DNA from: Kutzneria sp. 744
Lineage (GTDB): Bacteria > Actinomycetota > Actinomycetes > Mycobacteriales > Pseudonocardiaceae
DNA length: 64,000 bases
Reading direction: 5' to 3'
NCBI RefSeq assembly: GCF_000568255.1
Contig: NZ_KK037166.1
Coordinates: forward strand, 8,873,506 to 8,937,505
How positions within the stretch are numbered: the first letter of the stretch is position 1; every line of letters starts with the position of its first letter. The notes under the pieces were generated by a model that was not told the origin of the DNA, did not search any database, and was given only the letters and a program-made list of their open reading frames with translations. Shown piece after piece: positions 16,052 to 25,266 of this stretch. The position numbers and the translations under genes were made by a program.

Positions 16052-16213
16052 TCAGTCCTGCTTGGACTTGCGGGCCGGGACGGTGGCCACGGAGCTGGGC
16101 AGGATGACGAACTCCCGGCCGCCGGCCACCACCGAGGGTGACTGGGCGATGATCGGCGCGCCCTGCTTGCGGCTCTTGGTCGCGCCCTTCTTGGGGCTCT
16201 TCTCGGGAGCCAT
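16052..16213 (-). CDS. Small basic protein, unknown (53 aa)
   Basis: A 53-residue protein, MAPEKSPKKGATKSRKQGAP through FVILPSSVATVPARKSKQD. The ATG has AGGAG 9 bp upstream. Lys/Arg-rich ends flank a hydrophobic middle (IIAQSPSVV, EFVILPSSV). Its stop is 1 bp from the stop of the convergent SIR2-like gene. The palindrome CCTGGAC-T-GTCCAGG lies at 16236-16250, just upstream, and could be an operator. No family is recognised. Confidence 0.6.
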   Translation of the reverse strand: MAPEKSPKKGATKSRKQGAPIIAQSPSVVAGGREFVILPSSVATVPARKSKQD

Positions 16214-16302
16214 GGCGTCACACTCCTACTACGCCCCTGGACTGTCCAGGGTACGCGCCGAAGACCCGGCCGTGCAGAGGCCGAATGTGGGGTTGTCCAG
16301 GG

Positions 16303-17172
16303 CTAATTCGCTCCGGCGCCGCCCGTCGTTAGCCGGGTCGCGTTGCCACTTACGGTCACCCGGGGGTCGGCGGGGTCGAGGTCGACGGTGAGCAGGCTGG
16401 GGCGGCCCATGTCCTCGCCCTGGCGCAGGGTCAGCCGCACCGGTTCCGTGACCCGGCCGGTGGCCAGCAGGTAGCCGCCGAAGGCCGCGGCGGCGGAGCC
16501 GGTGGCGGGGTCCTCGACGACGCCGCCGACGGGGAACGGGTTGCGGGAGTGCCAGACGGTGTCGCTCTCGGGCCACAGCAGCTGCACGGTGGTCCAGTCG
16601 AAGCGGGTCATGATCGTGGTCAGGCGGTCGAAGTCGTAGCTGAGCGACGCCAGCCGCGCCCGCGAGGCGAGCACCAGGATCAGGTGGTGGTTGCCGGAGA
16701 AGGCGACATGGGGCACGTGCTGGCTGGACAGGTCGGCGGTGGACCAGCGCAGCGCGACGAGGGCGTCGGCGATCTCCTCGGGGGTGGCCTCGCGGGACGA
16801 GGTGGGCACGCTGGTCAGGCTGGCCCGCGTGAGGCCGTCGTCGCCGAGCGTGGTGGTGACGGGGATCTCACCGGCCTGGGTGTGGAACAGCAGCGGCCCG
16901 TGACCGTCGCGTTCGGCCAGGGCGACGGCGGTGGCGATAGTGGCGTGCCCGCAGAAGGCGACCTCGGCCAGCGGGCTGAAGTAGCGCACCCGGTAGCCGT
17001 CCTCGGCCCTGGTGACGAAGGCGGTCTCGGAGTAGCCCACTTCGGCGGCGATCTTCTGCTGGTCGGCCTCGTCCAGCCCGGTGGCGTCCAGCACGACGCC
17101 GGCGGGGTTGCCGCCGGCGGGCGTGGTGGTGAACGCCGCGTAACGCAGCACGTCGGTGGTCATGCCGGCCAT
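16303..17172 (-). CDS. PhzF-family isomerase/epimerase
   Basis: A 289-residue enzyme of the PhzF fold. It shows GGNPAGVVLDATGL, the catalytic Glu in EVGYSETAFV, VAFCGHATIATAVAL and the C-terminal DPATGSAAAAFGGYL, all hallmarks of the family. Phenazine-type PhzF is a trans-2,3-dihydro-3-hydroxyanthranilate isomerase, but most actinobacterial paralogues have no known substrate and no phenazine genes are near. The first ATG has GAGG a few bases upstream; a second ATG at 17163 is possible. Confidence 0.88.
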   Translation of the reverse strand: MAGMTTDVLRYAAFTTTPAGGNPAGVVLDATGLDEADQQKIAAEVGYSETAFVTRAEDGYRVRYFSPLAEVAFCGHATIATAVALAERDGHGPLLFHTQAGEIPVTTTLGDDGLTRASLTSVPTSSREATPEEIADALVALRWSTADLSSQHVPHVAFSGNHHLILVLASRARLASLSYDFDRLTTIMTRFDWTTVQLLWPESDTVWHSRNPFPVGGVVEDPATGSAAAAFGGYLLATGRVTEPVRLTLRQGEDMGRPSLLTVDLDPADPRVTVSGNATRLTTGGAGAN

Positions 17173-17349
17173 TGTTCCTCACCTAGACCAATCGGGTTCG
17201 TCAATGGGTCCCCGGCCTGCGCCAACCAGGTGAGGGCAACCACACCGAGGGGCAGACATGTGGTGCCCGCTCATCGATTCGGGTAGCGCCGCGCGACCTC
17301 ACGATCGATAGTCGACATGGGAGGACGAGCGGGGAAGGGGTGATCGCCG

Positions 17350-18674
17350 GTGGCCGGTGTGATCACCCGGGCCGCGGCCCTGCCGCGCGCGCCGATCCGG
17401 CTGTGGCGGCTGGCCCGCAAGCTGGTCCGCTCCACGCCCGGACGGCTGGTCGGCATGGCCGCCGGCCTGGTCGTGCTGGCGATCATCGTCGGCGTGGTGA
17501 CCTCGTCCGGCGTGCAGGCCAAGGGCGACGACGTGCAGGACCTGGCCACCAGCGCCGAGCCGCTCAGCGTGGCCGCGCAGGACATCTACCGCGCCCTCCA
17601 GGACGCCGACGCCACGGCGTCGAGCGCCTTCCTCGCCGGCGGCATCGAGCCGGCGGCGACCCGCCAGCAGTACCTGGCCGACATCGCCCAGGCCACGTCG
17701 GCGCTGACGCTGGAGGCCGGCACCCAGGCTGCCCCGGGCGCGCTGGAGACGCTGTCCAGCCAGCTGCCGATCTACGCGGGGCTGGTGGAGACGGCGCGGG
17801 CCAACAACCGCCAGGGTTTCCCGGTCGGCGCGGCCTACCTGCGTGAGGCGTCCGGCCTGATGCGGGCCAAGCTGCTGCCGGCCGCCGAGCAGCTGTACCG
17901 GGCCGAGAACGCCCGCCTGACCCAGGAGCAGGACGCGGCGACGTCGTTCCCGATCGGCAGATCGTGCTGCTGCTGATCACCGTCGGCCTGCTGTTCGCGG
18001 CCCAGTGGTATCTGGTCGGCGCGACCAACCGCCTGGTCAACACGGGCCTGGTGGTGGCCAGCACCGCCGCGGTGATCGGGCTGCTGTGGACAGCCGCGGC
18101 GATGACGGCCGTGACGTTGCACCTGGACAGTGCCAGAAAGGACGGTTCCGACCAGGTCGCCGTGCTGGTGCAGGCCCGGTTCGCGGCGGTGCAGGCCCGG
18201 GCCGACGAGACGCTGACGCTGGTCGTCCGCGGCAACGGCCAGAGCTACCAGACCGACTACCTCACGGCCGCCAACCGGCTCGGCGGCCGTGACGGCTCGC
18301 AGGGCCTGCTCGGGCAGGCCAGGGCGATGGCCACCGACCCGTCCGTCCAGACGGCACTGGACAATGCGATCCGCGCCCAGCAGGCCTGGATGACGGTGCA
18401 CCGACGGATCCGCGACGCCGACGACGCCGGCCAGTACAACCAGGCCGTGCAGGCCAGCATCGGCGCCAGCGCGAGCAGCAGCGGCACCCTGTTCGCCGAC
18501 CTCGACCACAACCTCGTGTCCGCATTGGACACCGCGCGCACGGCGTTCAACCGGCAGGCCTCGGCCGCCGATTCGGCGCTGATCCTGCTGCGGCCCGGAC
18601 TGATCGTCATCGCGGTGCTGATCGGCGTAGCCTCGGGGTGGGGAATCTGGCAGCGGTTCAGGGAGTACTGGTGA
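17350..18674 (+). pseudogene. glnX: GlnX-like membrane protein, single frameshift near 17955
   Basis: First gene of a glnX-glnH-pknG operon. In mycobacteria and corynebacteria this membrane protein passes the amino-acid signal from GlnH to PknG. The first frame (GTG at 17350) gives one transmembrane helix (GRLVGMAAGLVVLAIIVGVV) and an extracellular helical domain, then ends at 17976 after TSFPIGRSCCC. The second frame carries on with the next helix (IVLLLITVGLLFAAQWYL), a third, and a last C-terminal helix (LIVIAVLIGVASGWGIW). Adding one base at the GGC-AGATCGTG junction would restore a ~440-residue GlnX. Either a recent mutation or a sequencing error. Confidence 0.8.
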
Positions 18675-19648
18675 GGGCGGCGGTTGCGGTGACCGCGCTG
18701 GCGATGGTGCTGGCGGGGTGCGGCTCGGTCGTGCCCGCGCAGCCCGTGGACAGCTCCTCCTCGGTCACCATGCCCGAGCCGCCGGGCGTCGCCGGCTCGC
18801 CCGCGCCGACCACCGGCGCCAACGGCCCGGACACCACATGCGACGCCACGGCCAGCCTCCGGCCCAGCGGCCCGCTGCCGCCGCCCGGGCAGATGCCGGA
18901 CGGCTCGACCATGGCCCGCATCGTGCAGCGTGGGCGGCTGATCGCCGGCGTGGACCAGAACACGTTCCCGATGGGCTTCCGCGACCCGATCACCGGCCAG
19001 GTCGAGGGCTTCGACGTGGACATGCTGCATGCGGTATCGGAGGCCCTGTTCGGGGACCCGGACCGGATCCAGTTCAAGGCGATCACGTCCGCCGACCGGA
19101 TTCCGGTGCTGCAACAGGGACAGGTGGACATCGTGGCCCGCACCTTCACCATCGACTGCGCGCGGGCCGCGCAGGTCGGCTTCTCGTCGGTGTACTTCTC
19201 GGCCGGGCAACGGGTTCTGGTCGACGCGAACTCGACCGTGCGGGACATCGGCGGCATGGCCGGCAAGAAAGTGTGCGCCACCAAGGGATCCACCTCGCTG
19301 GACGCGTTGACCAAGGTGGCCTCCAAGCCGCAGCTGGTGTCCGTGGACAACTGGACGGACTGTTTGGTCCTCATGCAACAGGGCCAGGTCGACGCGACGT
19401 CCACCGACGACACGATCCTGGCCGGGCTGGCCGCGCAGGACCCGTACACCAAGGTGGTCGGGCCGCGGTTCGCCGACGAGCCGTACGGGCTGGCCGTGCC
19501 CAAGACCGACACCGACTTCGTCCGCTTCATCAACGCGGTGCTGGAGAAGATCCGCGCGGACGGCACCTGGACCAACGACTACAAGCACTGGCTGGGCGAT
19601 CGGCTCGGCCCCGTGCCCGCGCCGCCGACCCCGCGATACCAGGACTGA
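18671..19648 (+). CDS. glnH: GlnH-type amino-acid-binding lipoprotein
   Basis: A 325-residue lipoprotein. The GTG start overlaps the glnX stop (GTGA) and gives the signal MRAAVAVTALAMVLAGC, Cys17 being the lipidated residue. After a Ser/Pro-rich linker comes an SBP_bac_3 domain: RGRLIAGVDQNTFPMGFRDP, GQVEGFDVDMLHAVSEALFG, DIVARTFTIDCARAAQV. In actinobacteria this protein senses aspartate/glutamate-type ligands outside the cell and signals through GlnX to PknG rather than driving uptake. The context here (glnX before, pknG after) matches. Confidence 0.92.
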   Translation: MRAAVAVTALAMVLAGCGSVVPAQPVDSSSSVTMPEPPGVAGSPAPTTGANGPDTTCDATASLRPSGPLPPPGQMPDGSTMARIVQRGRLIAGVDQNTFPMGFRDPITGQVEGFDVDMLHAVSEALFGDPDRIQFKAITSADRIPVLQQGQVDIVARTFTIDCARAAQVGFSSVYFSAGQRVLVDANSTVRDIGGMAGKKVCATKGSTSLDALTKVASKPQLVSVDNWTDCLVLMQQGQVDATSTDDTILAGLAAQDPYTKVVGPRFADEPYGLAVPKTDTDFVRFINAVLEKIRADGTWTNDYKHWLGDRLGPVPAPPTPRYQD

Positions 19649-19650
19649 CG

Positions 19651-21792
19651 ATGGCAACCGAGCAGTGGGAACCCGCCGCCACCGGCCTCGCGCCGACCGG
19701 GCACACCGACTCGCACTGGCGGCCGTCCAGCCAGGGCTCCAGACCGCTGACCGGGCCGTCGCTCGGCCGCGGCGGCCTGGGCGCCGGCCTGGTCGAGGTG
19801 CCGCGCGTGCCCTACCGGGACCCGTCGACCGCCGTGCTGGACGACCCGATGGTGGCCGAGAACAAGCGGTTCTGCTCGCACTGCGCGTCCCGCGTCGGCC
19901 GCGGCGACAACGGGGCGGCGGGGGAGACCGTCGGCGTGTGCCCGCGTTGCGGCACGCCGTTCTCGTTCGTGCCGAAGCTGACGCCGGGCGAGGTGCTCGG
20001 CGGGCAGTACGAGGTGCTGGGCTGCCTCGCGTACGGCGGGCTGGGCTGGATCTACCTGGCCCGCGACCACAACGTGAACGACCGCTGGGTGGTGCTCAAG
20101 GGCCTGATCGACACCGGCGACCCGGCCGCGATGGCCGCCGCCGTGGCCGAGCGGCGGTTCCTGGCCGAGGTCGAGCACCCGAACATCGTCAAGATCTACA
20201 ACTTCGTGCAGCACCCGGACCCCGACACCGGCACGATGGTCGGCTACATCGTGATGGAGTACGTCGGCGGCGACTCGCTGCGGGAGCTGGCCTACAAGCG
20301 CCGCCGGCCGGACCGGCGGATCGAGCCGATGCCGCTGCCCCAGGTCATCGCGTACGGGCTGGAGATCCTGCCCGCGCTGGGTTATCTGCACGGTGTCGGC
20401 CTGCTGTACTGCGATCTCAAGCCGGACAACGTGATCCAGACCGACGAGCAGCTCAAGCTGCTGGATCTGGGCGCCGTGCGGCGGATGGACGACTACGAGA
20501 GCCCGCTGTTCTTCACCGCCGGCTACAGCGCGCCGGAGCTGGGCCGGCGCGGGCCGTCGATCGCGTCCGACCTGTACACGGTCGGGCGGATGATGGCCGT
20601 GCTCAGCTTCGAGTTCCCGGAGTACCGCAGCACCCGCAAGCACAGCCTGCCCGGGCCGGAGGAGGTGCCGCTGTTCGAGATCTACGAGTCGTACCACCGG
20701 TTTCTGGCCCGTGCCACGCACGAGAAGCCCGAGCAGCGGTTCCATTCGGCCGAGGACATGGCCGAGCAGCTGGTCGGCGTGCTGCGGGAGGTCGTGGCCA
20801 TCGGCGGCGAGCAGCCGCCGCCCCGGCTGTCGCACATGTTCAGCCCCGAGCGCCGTCCTTTCGGGCCACGGGACGAGCTGTTGGCGCCTGAGCCGCACGA
20901 GGTCGCCGTCGCGCTGCCCGTGCCGCAGGTCAACGCCGGCGACCCGGCCGCCGGTTTCCTCGCCACCGTGACCGGCGTCGATCCGAAGGCCATGTTGCAG
21001 AGCCTGGACAACGCCCCCATGGTCACGCCCGAAGTCCTGTTGCGGCGGGCCCGCGCGTACATCGACCTGGAGGACCTGCCGTCGGCCGCTGCCGCCCTTG
21101 ACGAGGCGGCCGAGGACGTGCCGGGGGACTGGCGGGTCAGCTGGTACCGGGGCCTGGTGGCGATCGCCCAGTCCAAGCCGAAGGAGGCCAAGGTCGCCTT
21201 CAACGCCGTGTACGACCGGCTGCCCGGCGAGCCCGCCGCCAAGCTGGCCCTGGCCGTCAGCGCCGAGCTCTGTGGTGATCATGGCGCTGCCGCGCGGTAT
21301 TACGAGCTGGTGTGGCGCACCGACCACGGCTACGTCAGCGCCGCCTTCGGTCTGGCCCGGACCCGGCTGGCCCAGGGGCATCGGTCGTGGGCCGTGGAGA
21401 TCCTCGACACCGTGCCCGACAGCTCCAGCCAGTACCTCTCCGCGCAGATCGGCGCCCTGAAGGTCCGCATCCGGGACCGCCGTCCCGCCGAGCTCACCGT
21501 CGCCGACCTCCTGGAGTCCGGCAACCGCCTCGACCATCTCCTGCTGGACGTGCAGAAGCGGGTCAAGCTCACCGCCGACGTCCTCGGCGCCGCCTTCGAC
21601 TGGGTCCTGGCCGGCAAGCCCGGCGGCGACAACGGCGTCACCACGGTGTTAGGGGCGGAGCTGACCGAGCGGGGCCTGCGCTTCGGGCTGGAGGACTGCT
21701 ACCGCACCTTGGCCCGCCTGGCCAGCACCGTCACGGAACGGGTGGCCCTGGTCGACCGCGCCAACGCCGTCCGCCCCCGCACCCTGCGCTGA
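19651..21792 (+). CDS. pknG: Serine/threonine-protein kinase PknG
   Basis: A 713-residue soluble kinase. Residues ~75-110 form the rubredoxin-like metal site (CSHC...CPRC). The kinase domain has the Gly loop LAYGGLGWIYLA, Lys150 (VVLKG), the catalytic loop YCDLKPDNV (Asp255) and DLGAVRR. The C-terminal ~300 residues are a TPR domain (VLLRRARAYIDLEDLPSAAA). PknG phosphorylates the FHA protein GarA/OdhI and so controls 2-oxoglutarate dehydrogenase and glutamate metabolism. The ATG is 2 bp after the glnH stop. Architecture and length match mycobacterial PknG. Confidence 0.95.
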   Translation: MATEQWEPAATGLAPTGHTDSHWRPSSQGSRPLTGPSLGRGGLGAGLVEVPRVPYRDPSTAVLDDPMVAENKRFCSHCASRVGRGDNGAAGETVGVCPRCGTPFSFVPKLTPGEVLGGQYEVLGCLAYGGLGWIYLARDHNVNDRWVVLKGLIDTGDPAAMAAAVAERRFLAEVEHPNIVKIYNFVQHPDPDTGTMVGYIVMEYVGGDSLRELAYKRRRPDRRIEPMPLPQVIAYGLEILPALGYLHGVGLLYCDLKPDNVIQTDEQLKLLDLGAVRRMDDYESPLFFTAGYSAPELGRRGPSIASDLYTVGRMMAVLSFEFPEYRSTRKHSLPGPEEVPLFEIYESYHRFLARATHEKPEQRFHSAEDMAEQLVGVLREVVAIGGEQPPPRLSHMFSPERRPFGPRDELLAPEPHEVAVALPVPQVNAGDPAAGFLATVTGVDPKAMLQSLDNAPMVTPEVLLRRARAYIDLEDLPSAAAALDEAAEDVPGDWRVSWYRGLVAIAQSKPKEAKVAFNAVYDRLPGEPAAKLALAVSAELCGDHGAAARYYELVWRTDHGYVSAAFGLARTRLAQGHRSWAVEILDTVPDSSSQYLSAQIGALKVRIRDRRPAELTVADLLESGNRLDHLLLDVQKRVKLTADVLGAAFDWVLAGKPGGDNGVTTVLGAELTERGLRFGLEDCYRTLARLASTVTERVALVDRANAVRPRTLR

Positions 21793-21797
21793 CCAAA

Positions 21798-21852
21798 CGC
21801 CACATGCGCTTCCCACTTGCGCTCAGGTGTCACATAGGAAGCGCATGTGGCG
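21798..21852. terminator. 16-bp inverted repeat between convergent genes
   Basis: CGCCACATGCGCTTCC (21798-21813) is perfectly mirrored at 21837-21852 with a 23-nt spacer. It begins 6 bp after the pknG stop and ends 4 bp before the stop of the convergent membrane-protein gene, so it probably terminates transcription from both sides. Confidence 0.7.
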
Positions 21853-21855
21853 AGA

Positions 21856-23235
21856 TCAGGGGGCGCCGGCGACGAGCATGGGGATGATCAGGGCGATCAG
21901 CACGGTGAAGACCCACATGGCGGGGGCGGCGCCGCGGATCTGGTCGCGGCGGGCGACGGTGCGTTCGGCGACGGCCTTGCTGCGGGTCTGCCACCAGGGG
22001 TTGGCGCGGCGTTCGAGGCGGTGGTAGACGGCCCCGAGCGCGGCGCCGTAGGCCAGATGCCCGACCAGGGAAGGGAATCCGGCGGCGATGCCGGCGGCGC
22101 TCCAGTCGACGGGGGTGCCGGTGAACAGGGGCAGCAGGGTGAGATCGCCCAGGGTCCACCAGAAGAAGCCGTACGAGAGGCCCCAGCCGATGCCGGAGGT
22201 CAGGTCGAAGCTGCGGCGGCGGAACAGCACGGCGTAGGAGATGCCGAGGATCTGGGCGATGACCATGTGCACGACGAAGCCGGCGACGGCCGAGTGCGAG
22301 CCGATCATCTGCGCCACCAGAGGGAATTCCCCGACGGCGGCCATGACGACGGTGAACACGAGCCCGCCGGCGATGCCGGCCAGCGCGCCGTAGCCGAGGG
22401 CTCGCAGGCCCCGCTTGCCGGCGGCCTCGGTGCGCACTAGCCGAATGTCGTCGGTGAACAGGACCGTGGACAGCAGCCCGAGCCACGTGTACAGCACGGC
22501 GATTCCGGCCCCCAGCAACACATACGCCGGCATCAGGTGCGCGTCCGCTGCCGCGGCCTTCTGCGACCAGTCCAGGGTCACGTTGAACAGCAACGGTTCC
22601 ACGGTCAGCGCGGCGAACACCCACCAGGCGAAGCCATATACCGTGCCCCGTACGAGCGCTGGACCGGTGCTTTCCGGTGAGGCGATGAGCGCGTAGCCCG
22701 CGCCGGCCAGCAGCCCCTCCCACGGCAACCCCAGCAGGAGCCCCAGAACCAGACCGGCGATCAGTCCACGAAGGATGGACGACCGGGAAGGGCGCTGCCA
22801 CAACGGATCTGTGTCCTGTTGCAGCACAACGAACGCGATGCCGGTGACGGCCCCGTACAGCAGGTGTCCCATCAGACTCGGCAGCAACGTCTGCGCGCTG
22901 GTCAGATCCCAGGCCACGGGCTGGCCCAGGAACAGCGGCAGCAGGGTCTGCGGCCCGAGGAACCACCAGAAGGCCCCGTAGATCAGGCCCCAGAACACGG
23001 TTTCGCCGGCCCGGGCCCGCTGTCGTGAGACCAGCAGCCCGAAGCCCGCGCCGAGAACGGTGGCGATCACCATGTGCACGGCCAGACCGGCGACCACGTT
23101 GTCGGTGTGCACGATCGAGGCCACGGTGGCGAGCTGCCCCTGGATCGCCATGGTGGCGCCGAAAGCGGCGCCGCCGGCCAGGCCGGCCAGCGCGCCGGAA
23201 ATGGCGGCGTCGCGGGCCTTCATCACGTCGGTCAC
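21856..23235 (-). CDS. Multi-pass membrane protein with internal duplication
   Basis: A 459-residue integral membrane protein with ten or more hydrophobic segments. A unit recurs: VAGLAVHMVIATVLGAGFGL ... YGAFWWFLGPQTLLPLFLGQ ... LMGHLLYGAVTGIAF in the first part, and VAGFVVHMVIAQILGISYAV ... YGFFWWTLGDLTLLPLFTGT ... LVGHLAYGAALGAVY in the last. The protein is therefore a duplication of a ~180-residue unit, somewhat like YagU/DUF1440 proteins. GTG at 23235 overlaps the stop of the NDH-like gene (GTGA). Function unknown; the operon suggests a link to membrane redox chemistry. Confidence 0.75.
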   Translation of the reverse strand: MTDVMKARDAAISGALAGLAGGAAFGATMAIQGQLATVASIVHTDNVVAGLAVHMVIATVLGAGFGLLVSRQRARAGETVFWGLIYGAFWWFLGPQTLLPLFLGQPVAWDLTSAQTLLPSLMGHLLYGAVTGIAFVVLQQDTDPLWQRPSRSSILRGLIAGLVLGLLLGLPWEGLLAGAGYALIASPESTGPALVRGTVYGFAWWVFAALTVEPLLFNVTLDWSQKAAAADAHLMPAYVLLGAGIAVLYTWLGLLSTVLFTDDIRLVRTEAAGKRGLRALGYGALAGIAGGLVFTVVMAAVGEFPLVAQMIGSHSAVAGFVVHMVIAQILGISYAVLFRRRSFDLTSGIGWGLSYGFFWWTLGDLTLLPLFTGTPVDWSAAGIAAGFPSLVGHLAYGAALGAVYHRLERRANPWWQTRSKAVAERTVARRDQIRGAAPAMWVFTVLIALIIPMLVAGAP

Positions 23236-24878
23236 CGGGCCCTCACCTTCGACTTGCGCGGCGTCGCCGACGTGACCACGATGTCCCGCGGGAACACCAG
23301 GTCCAGGGTCCAGTCGAACAGGACCCGGAGCCGCTTCTCGACGCCGGGCAGCTTGGACAGGTAGATCCCCCGCCACAGCAACCACGCCACCAGCCCGGCG
23401 AAGCGGCGGCCGCGGATCTCGGCGGCGGCGGTCCGGTGGCCCAGGGCGACCAGCACGCCGATGGTGTGGAAGCGGAACTCCACCGGCGTTCGCCCGGCCA
23501 CCACGGCCGCGATGTTGTCGGCGACGGCCTTGCCCTGACGCAGCGCGTGCTGGGCGGTGGGCGGGTGGAAACCGCCGTCCACCACGGGGATTCGCGCGCA
23601 GTCGCCGACGGCCCAGACGTTGTCCATGCCCTCGGCCCGAAGCGCGGTGTCGGTGGTGAGGGCGCCGACCAACGACGCCGGCTTGTTGCCGGCGGTCCAC
23701 ACGAACGTCCGGGTGGCGATGAGCTCGTCGTTCTCCAGCCGGACCAGGTCCTCGGCGGCCTCGGTGACCCGCAGCTTCAGCCGGTGCTCGATCCCGCGCG
23801 CCGCAAGGCGTTCCATCGAGTACGCGGCGAGCTCCGGGCCCAGCTCGGGCAGGATGCGGTCGCCGGCGTGCACCAGCACGAACCGGGGCTCCTCGGGCGC
23901 GATGCCCGGGTAGTAGTGGGAAACGCCGTGCACGAGGTCGAACAGCTCGGCGATCGTCTCGGTGCCGGCGAAACCGGCCCCGGCCACGACAAAGGTCAGC
24001 AGCTCACGCCGGGTGCGCGGATCGGTCTCCCGGTCGGCGGCCTCCAGCAGCCGCAGCACGTGGTTGCGCAGGGCGACGGCGTCGGCCAGATTCTTCAACG
24101 GGAACGAGTGCTCGGCGATGCCCGGCAGCCCGAAGGTGTGCGGCACCGAGCCGACGGCCAGCACAAGATGGTCGTACCCAAGGACTTCCCCCGATTCCAG
24201 CACGACTTCCCGAACGACCGAATCGACACGATCGACGCGGCCGTAGAGAAACGTGGTGTGCGCGGCGGCGGAACGGATCGGGGCGCTGATGTGCGCCGGT
24301 TCCAGGGCCCCGGAGGCGACCTCGGCCAGCATCGGCGTGAACAGCAGGAAGTTGGAGTCGCTGACCAGCGTGACGTCGAGCTTGGCCCCACGCAGCACCA
24401 GCCGCTCGAACCGTTGCGCGGCGGCGACTCCGGCGAATCCGCCGCCCACCACGACAATCTTGGTCCGTTCCGACGGCGCCCGCCTGACCCGTTCCTTCAT
24501 CGTCCAGACACCGACGACAAAATGCAGCAGCAGCCCGGTTATCGCGCCGTGCAACACATTCCCGACCAGTTCCGGATACGTCTTCGCCGCGGCCACCGCC
24601 GACCAGGTCGGCAGCACGCCGTGCAGCAGCGGCTCCAGCGTCAGCGAGAACGCCAGCCACCCCAGCGCGCCCAGCAGCACGCCGGCCGACGCCGTCATGG
24701 CCAGGCCCTGCCGCGTGCCACGGGCCACCGCCCCCAGCGCCACGCCGATGACCAGCGCATACGCCGCGAACGCGAGCCAGCCAGGGAACGCGGTGACCAT
24801 GTGCTGGGTCGCCATCAGCACCCCGACCGGCAGCGCCGCCGCCAGCCCGGCGACGGCGCCCCACCCCAGCTGCTCCAT
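23232..24878 (-). CDS. NDH-2-like FAD/NAD(P) oxidoreductase with N-terminal membrane domain
   Basis: A 548-residue fusion. Residues ~1-145 have about four transmembrane segments (GAVAGLAAALPVGVLMATQH, then WLAFAAYALVIGVALGAVAR). From residue ~155 a two-dinucleotide-fold flavoprotein begins: KIVVVGGGFAGVAAAQRFER for FAD, VVAGAGFAGTETIAELFD for NAD(P)H, and the C-terminal FAD motif NVWAVGDCARIP. This matches type II NADH dehydrogenases, which pass electrons from NADH to quinone; normal members lack the N-terminal membrane domain. ATG at 24878 overlaps the preceding stop (TGATG). It sits mid-operon. Confidence 0.85.
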   Translation of the reverse strand: MEQLGWGAVAGLAAALPVGVLMATQHMVTAFPGWLAFAAYALVIGVALGAVARGTRQGLAMTASAGVLLGALGWLAFSLTLEPLLHGVLPTWSAVAAAKTYPELVGNVLHGAITGLLLHFVVGVWTMKERVRRAPSERTKIVVVGGGFAGVAAAQRFERLVLRGAKLDVTLVSDSNFLLFTPMLAEVASGALEPAHISAPIRSAAAHTTFLYGRVDRVDSVVREVVLESGEVLGYDHLVLAVGSVPHTFGLPGIAEHSFPLKNLADAVALRNHVLRLLEAADRETDPRTRRELLTFVVAGAGFAGTETIAELFDLVHGVSHYYPGIAPEEPRFVLVHAGDRILPELGPELAAYSMERLAARGIEHRLKLRVTEAAEDLVRLENDELIATRTFVWTAGNKPASLVGALTTDTALRAEGMDNVWAVGDCARIPVVDGGFHPPTAQHALRQGKAVADNIAAVVAGRTPVEFRFHTIGVLVALGHRTAAAEIRGRRFAGLVAWLLWRGIYLSKLPGVEKRLRVLFDWTLDLVFPRDIVVTSATPRKSKVRAR

Positions 24879-25228
24879 CAGGTCTGCGGAACCGTCTGCG
24901 GAGCCGTCCTGGGAGAGCCGATGGCCACCAGCCCGATGGCCCCGCCCAGCAGCAGCGACACGGTGGACAGGTCGCCGCCCAGGGTGTTCTGGCCGCCGAT
25001 GACCAGCTCCAGCAGCTGGAACACGGCCGCGGCCAGCAGTCCGAAGCCGGCGATCAGCACCAGCGACCGACGCTCGTGCCAGCCGCCGGTGATCGCGGCC
25101 GCGGCCAGCGCGAGCACCACGAGATAACCGGGGACACCGAGGCCGATCATGTGCCACGGCAGGCCCTGGGGGATCGCCAGCAGCGTGGCCAGGGCGAGGC
25201 CGACGCCGATTCCGACGGCGAGTTTCAT
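24878..25228 (-). CDS. Small four-helix membrane protein, unknown
   Basis: A 116-residue protein with four hydrophobic helices (LAVGIGVGLALATLLAIP, VPGYLVVLALAAAAITGG, SLVLIAGFGLLAAAVFQLLE, TVSLLLGGAIGLVAIG). AAGGAG precedes the ATG at 25228 by 5 bp; a GTG at 25234 is less well placed. The stop overlaps the start of the NDH-like gene by 1 bp, so it may be a partner subunit. Confidence 0.75.
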   Translation of the reverse strand: MKLAVGIGVGLALATLLAIPQGLPWHMIGLGVPGYLVVLALAAAAITGGWHERRSLVLIAGFGLLAAAVFQLLELVIGGQNTLGGDLSTVSLLLGGAIGLVAIGSPRTAPQTVPQT

Positions 25229-25266
25229 GGGCACTCCTTGAGTTACGCCGAAGAGGGTCGGTCAGT

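Noticed and set aside
16236-16250. CCTGGAC-T-GTCCAGG as a proven operator
   Set aside because: It is a good short palindrome upstream of the 53-residue gene, but there is no adjacent regulator and no clear promoter around it; mentioned only as a possibility.
23025-25127. Very long open frame antisense to the NDH-like operon
   Set aside because: It is a GC-driven shadow frame: Arg/Gly/Gln-rich with no motif, while the opposite strand has clear enzyme signatures.
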